This document shows positions 44,234 to 52,645 of a DNA stretch of 64,000 bases, in pieces (position 1 is the stretch's first letter; each line of letters starts with the position of its first letter). Origin of the DNA: an uncultured Bacilli bacterium. GTDB taxonomy: Bacteria > Bacillota_I > Bacilli_A > RF39 > UBA660. The position numbers and the translations under genes were made by a program. Below the pieces are notes generated by a model that saw nothing but the letters and a program-made list of their open reading frames with translations, made no database searches and was not told where the DNA came from. Location of the stretch: the NCBI GenBank assembly GCA_934095825.1, contig CAKOKQ010000007.1, positions 42,429 to 106,428 of the forward strand, read 5' to 3'.

Positions 44234-44743
44234 TTAACATACCAACGCTAATTTTTTAACCTTATCAGAGGCAAAGTAAGCCAAGGAATCAATCGAAATA
44301 TAATCCTTATCATAACCAAATTTAATCCCAATTCCTCCTGATTTCACCCAACTAGCCAAATTACCAGAATAATCATCAACCAAAATAGCCCTAGAAGCCT
44401 TTACTATCCTACATTTTTCTACTCCACTTGGAACGCAAATAATACTTATATCTTCATTTTTACTTCTAATATAATTCGTCTTGGCAATCATCTCGCCTAA
44501 AGAATTAACCGTCGTTAAAATAGCAGGTCTAAATATTTTTTCTTCATAAATTTTATTTATATTTTGAAAAGCATTATTTAACTCTCCAGAATTATCTAAT
44601 AGTTCATTCCAATCAATACTTTGATAAAACTTAATGACATCGGATCTATTATTTAAATCGATACCTAAATCCGCCATCATCTTATAACTTACTCTAATAG
44701 TATCTTTAATTACCCCATCAAAATCAATATACAAATTAATCAT
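44234..44743 (-). CDS. HAD-superfamily hydrolase, likely NrtR-type regulon member
   Basis: 169 aa from ATG 44743 (GAAGGGTAAT upstream). Starts MINLYIDFDGVIKDTI, the HAD motif I DxDG(V/T), with Lys in PSGVEKCRIVKA (motif III-like) and AILVDDYSGN (motif IV DD). Resembles 5'(3')-nucleotidase-like or short HAD phosphatases. Its promoter contains the 21-bp palindrome 44759-44779, which is also upstream of the Nudix-winged-helix regulator gene next to it, so the regulator probably controls it in response to a nucleotide such as ADP-ribose. Confidence 0.82.
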   Translation of the reverse strand: MINLYIDFDGVIKDTIRVSYKMMADLGIDLNNRSDVIKFYQSIDWNELLDNSGELNNAFQNINKIYEEKIFRPAILTTVNSLGEMIAKTNYIRSKNEDISIICVPSGVEKCRIVKASRAILVDDYSGNLASWVKSGGIGIKFGYDKDYISIDSLAYFASDKVKKLALVC

Positions 44744-44758
44744 ATTACCCTTCTTTCT

Positions 44759-44779
44759 TATGTGTATTTTATACACATA
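44759..44779. promoter_or_regulatory. Operator palindrome 1 (NrtR-type candidate)
   Basis: TATGTGTAT, TTT, ATACACATA: perfect 9-bp arms, 16 bases upstream of the HAD gene start. The same core GTGTATTTTATACAC is at 45501-45515. Confidence 0.78.
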
Positions 44780-44813
44780 TAATTTGATTATAAAAGGTAT
44801 TATTACTAATACA

Positions 44814-45473
44814 CTATTTTTCTATATCTTTAAAACAATATAACTTAGCCGGTTTCTTCCCATTAAAAACAGCATCTTTATTAACAGCCCATATTATTCC
44901 ATCATTTAATAATTTCTTTCTAAAATTTCTTCTATCTAACTCTTTATTTAACAAAGTTTCATAAACTTTTTGTAACTCTGGTAAAGTAAATTCTTCAGGT
45001 AATAAATCTTTTAAAATACTACTCTTAAGTATTTTTTCTTTTAAAATTGCTAACGATTTATCTATTACTAAGTTATGATCATAAGCAAGTGTAGGCACTT
45101 TATCAATGGCAAAAAAATCCGCATTAGAAGTTTTCATTGTTTCCTTTTGTAACTCTATACCCTTAGTATTTATAACCCCTAGAAAGGAAACCCCAATCAT
45201 TCTTTGTAAATTACTTCTATTAACATCATCAAAGATATTACCTAATTCTAATTTAATATTTTCTAATCCGGTTTTTTCTTTTAATTCTCTTCTAGCCCCA
45301 TTTTCTAGGGTTTCATTATTATACATTGCCCCACCCGGTAAAGCCCAATAACCATTAAATGGTTCATTAGTTCGTTTAACCAGCAAAACTTTTACAATTC
45401 CCTTATCGACTGTAAACAAAGTAGTAATAACATGAATGCCAATATTTTTATATAACTTATTGTTTAATTCCAT
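44814..45473 (-). CDS. Nudix-domain transcription regulator, NrtR-like
   Basis: 219 aa from ATG 45473 (AAGGT upstream; a start at 45485 lacks a site). N-terminal Nudix fold: LFTVDKGIVKVLLVKRTNEPFNGYWALPGGAMYNNETLENGARRELKEKTGLE. The box is RELKEKTGL, where the usual REUXEE has EE changed to EK, so catalysis may be lost as in NrtR regulators. The C-terminal winged helix (LPEEFTLPELQKVYETLLNKELDRRNFRKKLLNDGII) is the NrtR DNA-binding domain. NrtR represses NAD-metabolism genes and is released by ADP-ribose. Two matching palindromes sit at its own promoter and at the HAD gene. Confidence 0.87.
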   Translation of the reverse strand: MELNNKLYKNIGIHVITTLFTVDKGIVKVLLVKRTNEPFNGYWALPGGAMYNNETLENGARRELKEKTGLENIKLELGNIFDDVNRSNLQRMIGVSFLGVINTKGIELQKETMKTSNADFFAIDKVPTLAYDHNLVIDKSLAILKEKILKSSILKDLLPEEFTLPELQKVYETLLNKELDRRNFRKKLLNDGIIWAVNKDAVFNGKKPAKLYCFKDIEK

Positions 45474-45497
45474 TACCTTCACCATCCATTTATATTA

Positions 45498-45518
45498 TAT
45501 GTGTATTTTATACACTTG
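45498..45518. promoter_or_regulatory. Operator palindrome 2 (NrtR-type candidate)
   Basis: TATGTGTAT, TTT, ATACAC then TTG: 15-nt core identical to operator 1, 25 bases upstream of the regulator's own start, implying autoregulation. Confidence 0.75.
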
Positions 45519-45537
45519 TCAACCTATAAAAGAAAGT

Positions 45538-45816
45538 TTACTTCTTTTTCTTCTTATCTCTAATGCGAAAAACAATAATTAAAACTAGCACCATTAAAGA
45601 CAATACTAATTCTAACATTGAAGTAAACTTTAACATATTATCACTTGTACAAAGATAAGCATATAAAACATAAGCCAGATAACTTATCGTTCCTACTACC
45701 CACGAAGAAATACTTAAATCCTCGGAACTTTTACTAATTATTAACTGTGTTATCTGAGGTCCATAGGAAATCAATGTACAAATTGAAACTATACTAAGTA
45801 AGACATTAGCAAGCAT
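45538..45816 (-). CDS. SemiSWEET-type sugar transporter
   Basis: 92 aa with three transmembrane helices and the PQ-loop motif ISYGPQITQLI in helix 1, followed by KSSEDLSISSWVVGTISYLAYVLYAY. This is the single triple-helix bundle of bacterial SemiSWEETs, which dimerise to move sugars by facilitated diffusion. A lysine tail follows the last helix. AGAGGGAT ribosome site. Confidence 0.9.
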   Translation of the reverse strand: MLANVLLSIVSICTLISYGPQITQLIISKSSEDLSISSWVVGTISYLAYVLYAYLCTSDNMLKFTSMLELVLSLMVLVLIIVFRIRDKKKKK

Positions 45817-45898
45817 TTTAATCCCTCTATTCTTAAAATTTTATCTATATTTATTTTAATAAATTATTTTCTAAATTACTACTTTTCTTCTTTAATTA

Positions 45899-46435
45899 TT
45901 ACTTATTTTTATAATCGCAAGTATCATCATGACTATTAATTACCCCAATCGCCTGCAAATAAGAATAAATTATTGTACTTCCTACAAACTTCATTCCTCT
46001 TTTTTGTAAATCTTGAGAAATATTATCACTTAAATTAGAAGTAGTTTTATCATTTTCATAAATAACATCACCTTTAGTAAAAGTCTTTAAATAATTATAA
46101 AAGCCCTTATATTCTTCACTAATTTGCTTAAATATTTTAGCATTATTTATACTAGCCATTATCTTTAATTTATTTCTAATAATATCTTTATTATTTATTA
46201 ATTCTTCTATTTTTTTATCATCATAATTTATAATCTTATCAATAGCAAAATTATCATAACTTTTTCTAAAAGCCTCTCTTTTATTTAAAACACATTCCCA
46301 TGATAGCCCCGCTTGAAAAGACTCTAGAATTAACATTTCTAATAAATATTTATCCTCCGTATTTAAAATACCCCATTCGTTATCATGATATTCTACATAT
46401 TTCTTATTTTTTTCGTTGCACCACTTACATCGCAT
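45899..46435 (-). CDS. tag: DNA-3-methyladenine glycosylase I
   Basis: 178 aa from ATG 46435 (AGAGGA upstream). MRCKWCNEKNKKYVEYHDNEWG is the Tag start (CxWC, zinc ligands Cys), then LLEMLILESFQAGLSWECVLNKREAFRKSY, and the end GMKFVGSTIIYSYLQAIGVINSHDDTC with the later zinc-binding His/Cys (H and C). Excises 3-methyladenine from alkylated DNA, first step of base excision repair. It lies near a broken ogt-like fragment, another alkylation-repair gene. Confidence 0.95.
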   Translation of the reverse strand: MRCKWCNEKNKKYVEYHDNEWGILNTEDKYLLEMLILESFQAGLSWECVLNKREAFRKSYDNFAIDKIINYDDKKIEELINNKDIIRNKLKIMASINNAKIFKQISEEYKGFYNYLKTFTKGDVIYENDKTTSNLSDNISQDLQKRGMKFVGSTIIYSYLQAIGVINSHDDTCDYKNK

Positions 46436-46464
46436 AAAATTCCTCTTTTTCAAATAAATTTCTT

Positions 46465-47253
46465 TTATAATTTAATACCATCACTAATAGTATATTTTTT
46501 CTTATAATAACCCGCCATTTCTTCTAAAGCCCTATTGCCAAACTCTCTAATTTTCTTATTATCTTTCATTAATTCATATAAATAAATTCTACCATAAACT
46601 TCATCAATATATTTAATTATTAAAAGACTAGCCATATATCCTTTAAATACTTTAGGTCTATCAAATATATATTCATCAAGAACTTCACTGCCTCCATGAC
46701 ATCTTATATTTAAATTATCTATAGGAACATAATCATCTAAAAATTTTCTAAATGCTTGTTCAAACTTTGCCTCATCATTTAATAACCAGTCCTTTTCTCC
46801 TGATATAAACTGCGCCATGCCCTCATCAAACCATACTATTCTATCATTACCATAAACATATTTTTTATAATATAAATGAAAAGCCTCATGAGCATTGGTA
46901 CCCACCGCACTATACCACCACCCACTTTTATACGCTGCATTGGCATGATTGCAAGAACAAGAAAGATTACTTTTATCATCAAAGAAACCGCGACAATAAG
47001 AAGGAACCGGACTTTTATCAACTTCCCTTCGTCTTTTAAAGAATTCATCTAACTCTGTATCAACATCATAGGTCTCAAAACATATTTTTTCTAATCTTTC
47101 AACACCAAATATTTTTCTATAAAGTGCCAGTTTATCCATTGTATTTTGAAACATAAAGTCTGCTAGAGACTTATTATTTAACAACTTACTTGGTCTCATA
47201 AATTTTTCTGAAACCGACATTTTTATTTCTTCATTATCAATCAGCACTTTCAT
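46465..47253 (-). CDS. Gluzincin-type zinc metallopeptidase-like protein
   Basis: 262 aa, cytosolic. GTNAHEAFHLYYKKYVYGNDRIVWFDEGMAQFISG has HEXXH then E about 20 residues on (DEGMAQF), the peptidase MA/M1-like arrangement. The preceding Cys-rich CRGFFDDKSNLSCSCNHANAAY is unusual. Substrate unknown. It follows the ogt-like remnant and is 29 bases upstream of tag; strong AAAGGAAC site. One of four HEXXH proteins of the window, none closely alike outside the motif. Confidence 0.75.
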   Translation of the reverse strand: MKVLIDNEEIKMSVSEKFMRPSKLLNNKSLADFMFQNTMDKLALYRKIFGVERLEKICFETYDVDTELDEFFKRRREVDKSPVPSYCRGFFDDKSNLSCSCNHANAAYKSGWWYSAVGTNAHEAFHLYYKKYVYGNDRIVWFDEGMAQFISGEKDWLLNDEAKFEQAFRKFLDDYVPIDNLNIRCHGGSEVLDEYIFDRPKVFKGYMASLLIIKYIDEVYGRIYLYELMKDNKKIREFGNRALEEMAGYYKKKYTISDGIKL

Positions 47254-47337
47254 AATTTAGTTCCTTTCATAGACACAATAAACTTGGTTATATCATTTCC
47301 TTCTAATTTTAAAAATTTCACCATGTTTTTTATACCA

Positions 47338-47427
47338 TCACCATAACCCAGTTAAAACCTTACCATCACTACTCATTTTCATGTTACTAAAATTTGCATT
47401 AATTTTATAAGTCCAAATATAATTCAT
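47338..47427 (-). pseudogene. N-terminal remnant of an ogt-like O6-alkylguanine transferase gene
   Basis: From ATG 47427 (AAAGGAATT upstream) the frame reads MNYIWTYKINANFSNMKMSS then DGKVLTGLW before a TGA. This matches the start of Firmicutes methylated-DNA-cysteine methyltransferases. The PCHRV active-site part is absent, so only a fragment remains in this 300-bp gap; nothing else is seen there. Confidence 0.6.
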
Positions 47428-47557
47428 TAAGCAAATTCCTTTCTAAAAGTATTTTTTCTAACTCAATTCTAACATATTGGTATACAAAAAGACACATCAT
47501 CATGTGCCATTTTAATTATTTTTAACCAAACTTAATATTTTCTTCTCTTGTTATTTT

Positions 47558-49291
47558 TTATATATTAGATTGTTTATTAAGCTGTTTATGCAGAATTTCA
47601 CCATCATTTAATTTTTGCTTTCTTAACGTTGCAATATTATTAATTAATATATCAAATTGACTAAATTCGCTCTTTATAAGATACTCCCCTGCACATTGCC
47701 ATTCTACAAAAGATTTATAATTATTGATAATATGTTCATTTTTATAATCTAACAAACCAGCATCATTAAACCAATCGTTTGTTATTTTCAAAATAACCAC
47801 AAAATCTTTTTCTTGATTTTCTAGAGCAAAATAATTAAGACACTGTAAGAAATAATCAGAATCAACATTGGCACAATAATCAGTAGTTCCTAAAGATGCC
47901 AAGCAAGATAGATAGTTTGCTTCATCTATTTTAATACCCTTAATCCAAACGGAATTAGGATCAGCAAGACAATTTTGTTTAGCAATTCCATATTTTTTTA
48001 ATATGCTATTACAAGCATTAAAATATTCATCATAATTTACTATCTGTTGTTTTAATTTTTCAAATAATAAATTCATTACATAAAAATCAACGACTTTATA
48101 CCTAGAATAAGTTTTATCTATAATTTCTAACAATACATCATTTAGACCATCAATTTTTTGTTCAACTATTGAATCAGCTAATAATTCATTTTTCAAAAAT
48201 ATATTTAATATTTTATTAAGATCATCACTATCAAGTTTTATAGCAACTCTTTCTTGTTGAACTGCATAATCACAGTAAAAATTTACTAAACTTTCGTTTG
48301 ATATACCCAAATTTTTTATTAAACTTTTCTTAAGAAATTGTTTTTTTCCGTTAAATGCAGCTGATACATTTGATAATATAATAGCTAAAATTTGATTATA
48401 AATATCTTGATTAAATAACTTAATATTTTCTGCAGAATCAAGTTTTTCAGTTAGGTCAAATATATAATTCCAAATATCTGTGTTTTCATAGCATATTAAA
48501 TCACCAAAAGCATAATTAATACTTTCCAAAGCTCTATATCCACCATCTAAAAAGCATTTATATATTTTTGATTTTTCTTTCTCTCTCATTTGATATTTTT
48601 CGCTTTTATTTTTTACAATTAAAGGCATATTTGGCAACTGCATTTTTTTAGCCATCTCTATTAAAACAATATTGCAACACAGATCTGAAAACTTAAAATT
48701 ACGCTGTTGTAATATTTCCAGAAGTGCTTCGTTCTCAGCAGTAGATAAAGTATAAGCACCATTAGGTTTACTCAATATTGCTGATGCTAACACAGGTATT
48801 TTATCTACAGATGCTAATAAATTACCGTAACCATCATTATCTCTAATGTAAGAAAGAATAATATTTTTATCCAATAAATACACCGTGTCCATCATGCACA
48901 CACTAATTATATAGCAACTTTGTTCAAAATATTTTGCAAGCGTTTTTTGGGATACTTTTTTATATAATATTTTATAAGTCAAAAGTTCTATTATGCCTTC
49001 TTCAACAAAATCATCTCTATCAACATTTTTATTTGACAAAACATGTGATAATTCATGAACCATAGTACATAATAAAATTTCCATATCTTCATTATAATAT
49101 TCGTTAATTCTTATTACTTTTTTTGTATGATAAACTTCAGCTTTAACACAATGATATTTATCATTTTCTACTTCTAATCTATACTCATTTAATCGTTTAC
49201 TAAATTCATCTTTGCAATCCCAGCCAAATTCCTCTAAAAAAAATTCTTCTATATCTTCTTCAGCTGATTTTGTTATTTTTTCATAATTCAT
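47558..49291 (-). CDS. Large helical HELSH metallopeptidase-like protein
   Basis: 577 aa from ATG 49291 (GGAGAAT upstream). Near residue 85, LLCTMVHELSHVLSNKNVDRDDFVEEGIIELLTY shows HEXXH followed by E in EEGIIE. The remaining 450 residues are helical, repeat-poor and unrecognised (many Asn/Leu/Tyr; no membrane segments). Cytosolic. The composition (more balanced use of bases, e.g. CAG, GCA) looks slightly different from neighbours. Function unknown. Confidence 0.65.
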   Translation of the reverse strand: MNYEKITKSAEEDIEEFFLEEFGWDCKDEFSKRLNEYRLEVENDKYHCVKAEVYHTKKVIRINEYYNEDMEILLCTMVHELSHVLSNKNVDRDDFVEEGIIELLTYKILYKKVSQKTLAKYFEQSCYIISVCMMDTVYLLDKNIILSYIRDNDGYGNLLASVDKIPVLASAILSKPNGAYTLSTAENEALLEILQQRNFKFSDLCCNIVLIEMAKKMQLPNMPLIVKNKSEKYQMREKEKSKIYKCFLDGGYRALESINYAFGDLICYENTDIWNYIFDLTEKLDSAENIKLFNQDIYNQILAIILSNVSAAFNGKKQFLKKSLIKNLGISNESLVNFYCDYAVQQERVAIKLDSDDLNKILNIFLKNELLADSIVEQKIDGLNDVLLEIIDKTYSRYKVVDFYVMNLLFEKLKQQIVNYDEYFNACNSILKKYGIAKQNCLADPNSVWIKGIKIDEANYLSCLASLGTTDYCANVDSDYFLQCLNYFALENQEKDFVVILKITNDWFNDAGLLDYKNEHIINNYKSFVEWQCAGEYLIKSEFSQFDILINNIATLRKQKLNDGEILHKQLNKQSNI

Positions 49292-49466
49292 ATTTATTCT
49301 CCGTCTCAAATTAATGTTGCTATTATAGCATAAAAATTTGTATTGTAAATAATAAAAAAATATCTTAAAAAGTTGCTAAATATCTCCAGTTATTGAAATA
49401 CTCTTAACTCAAATTACTAACAGTGCTAAAAAGACACAACTTTGTGTGCCTTAGATATTTTATTTA

Positions 49467-50129
49467 TCAACTTGTTTTCGTTTTTTTCAATTCATAAACG
49501 ATATCCACCTGTTTACAAACATTTTCTGAATGCGTAACTATAATGATACATTTATTGTCATTTTTAGCCAAATCTTTTAAAATACTCATAATATCATTTT
49601 CCGTATCTTTATCTAAATTACCGGTTGGTTCATCAGCCACAATCATCTTCGCATCATAACTAAGACTTCTAGCAATAGCAATCCTTTGCTGCTCTCCACC
49701 ACTTAATTTTAAAATTTTACGATTAGCATAAGATTCATCAAGTCCTACTTTCTGCATTAATTGTAAAGCCTTATCTTTTTTATTAGTTATTTTTTCTTTA
49801 CTAATATCCATTGCTAAAGTTATATTTTCTAAAGCCGTTAAATAAGGCAATAAATTATAACTTTGAAAAACTATCCCAATATGCGTACTTCGATATTCAT
49901 CTAAATTCATTTCTTTTAAATCTTTACCATCAAAAATAATCTTACCTTCACTACATTTTTCTAAACCACTAATTAAAGATAATAAAGTTGTCTTCCCCGA
50001 ACCACTCTTACCTTTAATCGCATAAACTTTACCAGTCTCAAAAGTATAACTTAGATTCTTAAAAACATAATCATCTTCAGAAGCATCATTATAACGATAA
50101 GAAACATTGGTAAGTTCTAATATCTTCAT
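49467..50129 (-). CDS. MacB/LolD-type ABC transporter ATPase
   Basis: 220 aa: Walker A AIKGKSGSGKTTLLSLISGLE, Q-loop VFQSYNLLPYLTALENI, signature KLSGGEQQRIAIARSL, Walker B MIVADEPTGNLD and switch His (IIIVTHSENV). This is the LolD/MacB/FtsE-type subfamily that works with FtsX-like permeases by mechanotransmission. Cotranscribed with the permease gene one base upstream. Last gene of the operon controlled by the direct-repeat promoter 51686-51718. Confidence 0.96.
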   Translation of the reverse strand: MKILELTNVSYRYNDASEDDYVFKNLSYTFETGKVYAIKGKSGSGKTTLLSLISGLEKCSEGKIIFDGKDLKEMNLDEYRSTHIGIVFQSYNLLPYLTALENITLAMDISKEKITNKKDKALQLMQKVGLDESYANRKILKLSGGEQQRIAIARSLSYDAKMIVADEPTGNLDKDTENDIMSILKDLAKNDNKCIIIVTHSENVCKQVDIVYELKKTKTS

Positions 50130-50130
50130 C

Positions 50131-51663
50131 TTAAGACCTCTCTTTCAATATAGTAAGTGGGGAAAATCTTTGAATACTTATCATCGAAGATAAACCACTT
50201 ATAAAAGTTAATACTAATCCTATCCCCAGTAATTCTAATATTACTATGTAATTTACCACCGTATTCATTTCATCTATTTGTTTTACTTGAACACCGGTGT
50301 TAAATTTTCTATCAATATCCCCCCGTCCAAAGTTATTATTTTGTTCTTCTTTAGAGTTTTCTGTTTCAGTAATTTCACTTTGTAATAAATAATTACCAAC
50401 ACTTTTTGCCGAAACACCTCCAATTACCGCCCCAATGCTAAGTGATACTAATGATACCATTAAAAGTTCCGCAAGAAATTGCATAGTTAATTTAAATTTA
50501 CTTAAACCTACTGTTCTAAATACACCTATCTCATATTTTCTTTCTCTAATATTAATCATATTAACTATAAGTAAGACAATAGCCGATATAATTAAAGTAA
50601 TAATTAAGAAAGTAGTAGCAAACTTACTAACATTTTCAATTGATTTAGTAGCACTTTCTATTTCTTCTAAATTAGTAGTTAAAGTATAATATTCATTTAA
50701 ACCTTTTTCTTGTAATTCAGCACTAAATTTATCAATAGATTCTTCATCTTTAATAATAAACGATGGCGTAATATTAGTAACTAAAGTATCATCATCTGAT
50801 ACTAACTTACTTACTACTTCCGCCCCAGTAATAATAGTATTAACACTCTTCGAATACATACTCTGCGTATTTTCTTGTTCAGAATTATCTTCATAAATAC
50901 CAACTACAGTAAATTCATAAGTTTCTTTAGTCGTACTATTCTTTAACTTAATTGTATCACCAACATTAATTTCATTTAATTTAGCCAATTCTGAGTTAAT
51001 AACGCACTCAAATTTCTCAAAGTTACTTATCATCTCACCATCAGTAATTTTATAAGTACCACTGGTAAATTCAGTCATCGCATCATACGAAGAATAACCA
51101 TCTATCTCAAATGCTCCTGTTAAAGCCCTGTTAATTCCAAATTTTTCAGTCCTTTTAGTAATAGTTATTGTTGTATTTTTCTCGGTAGTTGTTCCAAAGT
51201 TTTCGCCACCCATTGGTGGTCTATTCCCTGAATTAGACTTTTTAGTCGTCGTAGTAGTTTGTTTATCTTCAACTTCATATTCATAAGTATCAGTAGCCTT
51301 AGTTAAGGTATCACTATCTAAAGATGTAGCATAAACATAATAATAACCTTTTAAATAATCACTATTTCCATAATTATTAATGCTATCAATAGTAAGGGAC
51401 TCAACATTATTAAAAGCCTCTATATTATCTTTAGTAGCATCTTCTCCTCCTTTAAAATTTTCCATCAAAGATTGTCTATCAAATGATATACTTCCTACTA
51501 TATCATTTGCATTCTGATATTCTTCTACCGTCATATTAGCAGTATTTCTTATAGCTAAAGCAATCGTACAAGCGCAAGCAATAACCGTTATAATAATCCC
51601 AATAAGTATGTTTCTCCCTTTATTTCTTGATATCGAAATAAAAGCGTTCTTTATTATATACAT
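50131..51663 (-). CDS. FtsX/MacB-type ABC permease
   Basis: 510 aa with four transmembrane helices: one at the N-terminus (GRNILIGIIITVIACACTIALAI), a roughly 300-residue extracellular domain, and three C-terminal helices (TTFLIITLIISAIVLLIV, AELLMVSLVSLSIGAVIGG, YIVILELLGIGLVLTFISG). The first motif ISISRNKGRN is typical of this family. The loop holds a low-complexity TTTTTKKSNSGNRPPMGGENFG insert that echoes the Gly/Asn/Pro linker of the beta-helix protein. Probably exports or extracts an envelope substrate. GAAGGAGG ribosome site. Confidence 0.95.
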   Translation of the reverse strand: MYIIKNAFISISRNKGRNILIGIIITVIACACTIALAIRNTANMTVEEYQNANDIVGSISFDRQSLMENFKGGEDATKDNIEAFNNVESLTIDSINNYGNSDYLKGYYYVYATSLDSDTLTKATDTYEYEVEDKQTTTTTKKSNSGNRPPMGGENFGTTTEKNTTITITKRTEKFGINRALTGAFEIDGYSSYDAMTEFTSGTYKITDGEMISNFEKFECVINSELAKLNEINVGDTIKLKNSTTKETYEFTVVGIYEDNSEQENTQSMYSKSVNTIITGAEVVSKLVSDDDTLVTNITPSFIIKDEESIDKFSAELQEKGLNEYYTLTTNLEEIESATKSIENVSKFATTFLIITLIISAIVLLIVNMINIRERKYEIGVFRTVGLSKFKLTMQFLAELLMVSLVSLSIGAVIGGVSAKSVGNYLLQSEITETENSKEEQNNNFGRGDIDRKFNTGVQVKQIDEMNTVVNYIVILELLGIGLVLTFISGLSSMISIQRFSPLTILKERS

Positions 51664-51685
51664 AAATCCTCCTTCAATAAAATCA

Positions 51686-51718
51686 ATTATATTGAAGAAA
51701 TATTAAATGAAAATTAAA
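51686..51718 (-). promoter_or_regulatory. Promoter with direct-repeat box upstream of the ABC exporter
   Basis: Minus strand: TTTAAT-TTTCA-TTTAAT (51718-51702), 10 bases, TATAAT (51691-51686), then a strong ribosome site and start at 51663. The repeat block is identical to that of 41480-41512. Confidence 0.75.
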
Positions 51719-51757
51719 AAAGCAATAACAAATTTTAAATAATTCATTATTACTTTT
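51718..51757 (-). terminator. Terminator of the GNAT gene at 51790
   Basis: AAAAGCAATAA and TTATTACTTTT (one mismatch) enclose 18 bases and are followed by T's on the minus strand; directly abuts the ABC promoter box. Confidence 0.7.
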
Positions 51758-51789
51758 TAACAATACATAATTAATTTATATTAAAGAAA

Positions 51790-52317
51790 TTACCTTGATT
51801 TACTATAATATTCCAATCCTGAATAAGTCCCATCTTCATTAAGTCTTCTATTTGCTATATATCCATCTTTAACAAAATTAGCATTTAGCATCACCTTAGC
51901 TGAAGCCTGATTTAATTCATTACAATAACCTTCAATAAGATAATATCCTCTATCATTTAGTAAATAATCAGAAACAGCAATTACTGCCTCAGTCATAAAA
52001 CCTTTACCCCAATAATCATATCTTAACATATAGCCTATATCACAATAGTTATTCTTCTTATTAATACTTTCAACATCAATCTTACCAACAATATCACCTG
52101 TATCTTTTAAAGTTATAACCCATCTTTCATTTAAAGATTCATCCGCCTCTGTAATCCACTTCTGTAATCTCTTAAATTCATCTTCTTTTGTAATATTTGG
52201 AATTTTTAAAAATTTAGAAAGTCTTTTATCAGTAATCATTTCATATAAAACATCAATATCACTTTCTTGCCATCTTCTTAAAATTAATCTTTCTGTCTCT
52301 ATATTTGGACTCAACAT
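51790..52317 (-). CDS. GNAT N-acetyltransferase (RimJ/RimL-like)
   Basis: 175 aa from ATG 52317 (AAGGAGTGATT upstream). Starts MLSPNIETERLILRRWQESDID, and has GYMLRYDYWGKGFMTEAVIAVSDYLL (acetyl-CoA loop, Q/R-x-x-G-x-G/A variant WGKGFM) and AKVMLNANFVKDGYIANRRLNEDGTYSGLEYYS. These are the marks of the RimJ/RimL branch that acetylates N-terminal or small-molecule amines. A close paralogue is at 62908-63435. Confidence 0.93.
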   Translation of the reverse strand: MLSPNIETERLILRRWQESDIDVLYEMITDKRLSKFLKIPNITKEDEFKRLQKWITEADESLNERWVITLKDTGDIVGKIDVESINKKNNYCDIGYMLRYDYWGKGFMTEAVIAVSDYLLNDRGYYLIEGYCNELNQASAKVMLNANFVKDGYIANRRLNEDGTYSGLEYYSKSR

Positions 52318-52345
52318 AACAATCACTCCTTACATTATAATAACA

Positions 52346-52564
52346 TTAATCTTCCTTCGTTACAATCTTAGCTGTAATTATCATCAATAAAATCACTATA
52401 ATCAAATTATACTTATAAAATATATATTCAAATATATTTAGTTGTTGTTGACAATTTCTATTAATCAAACAATAACTTGCCTTTTTCGATGCCAAACAAT
52501 AAATACAAGTAAAAATAAAATCTTCAACAATTATCAAAAAAGTGATTTTATTAACCTTTGTCAT
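52346..52564 (-). CDS. Small membrane protein (72 aa)
   Basis: Starts MTKVNKITFLIIVEDFIFTC with a strong AGAGGGGGAT ribosome site. Two hydrophobic segments (ITFLIIVEDFIFTCIYCLA and YNLIIVILLMIITAKIV) flank a loop with two Cys (SYCLINRNCQQQ). Unrecognised. 29 bases upstream of the GNAT gene, probably cotranscribed. The good ribosome site is the main argument that it is real. Confidence 0.55.
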   Translation of the reverse strand: MTKVNKITFLIIVEDFIFTCIYCLASKKASYCLINRNCQQQLNIFEYIFYKYNLIIVILLMIITAKIVTKED

Positions 52565-52645
52565 TACAAATCCCCCTCTTTTGCGATATACTTTAACACA
52601 AAATACTAAAAAAGTACACTAAAATTAAAATGTAGCTTTTCTTAT

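Noticed and set aside
49467..51663. FtsEX cell-division pair
   Set aside because: The permease has a large extracellular domain after helix 1 with MacB-like layout and sits under a two-component-type promoter, so a MacB-type exporter fits better.
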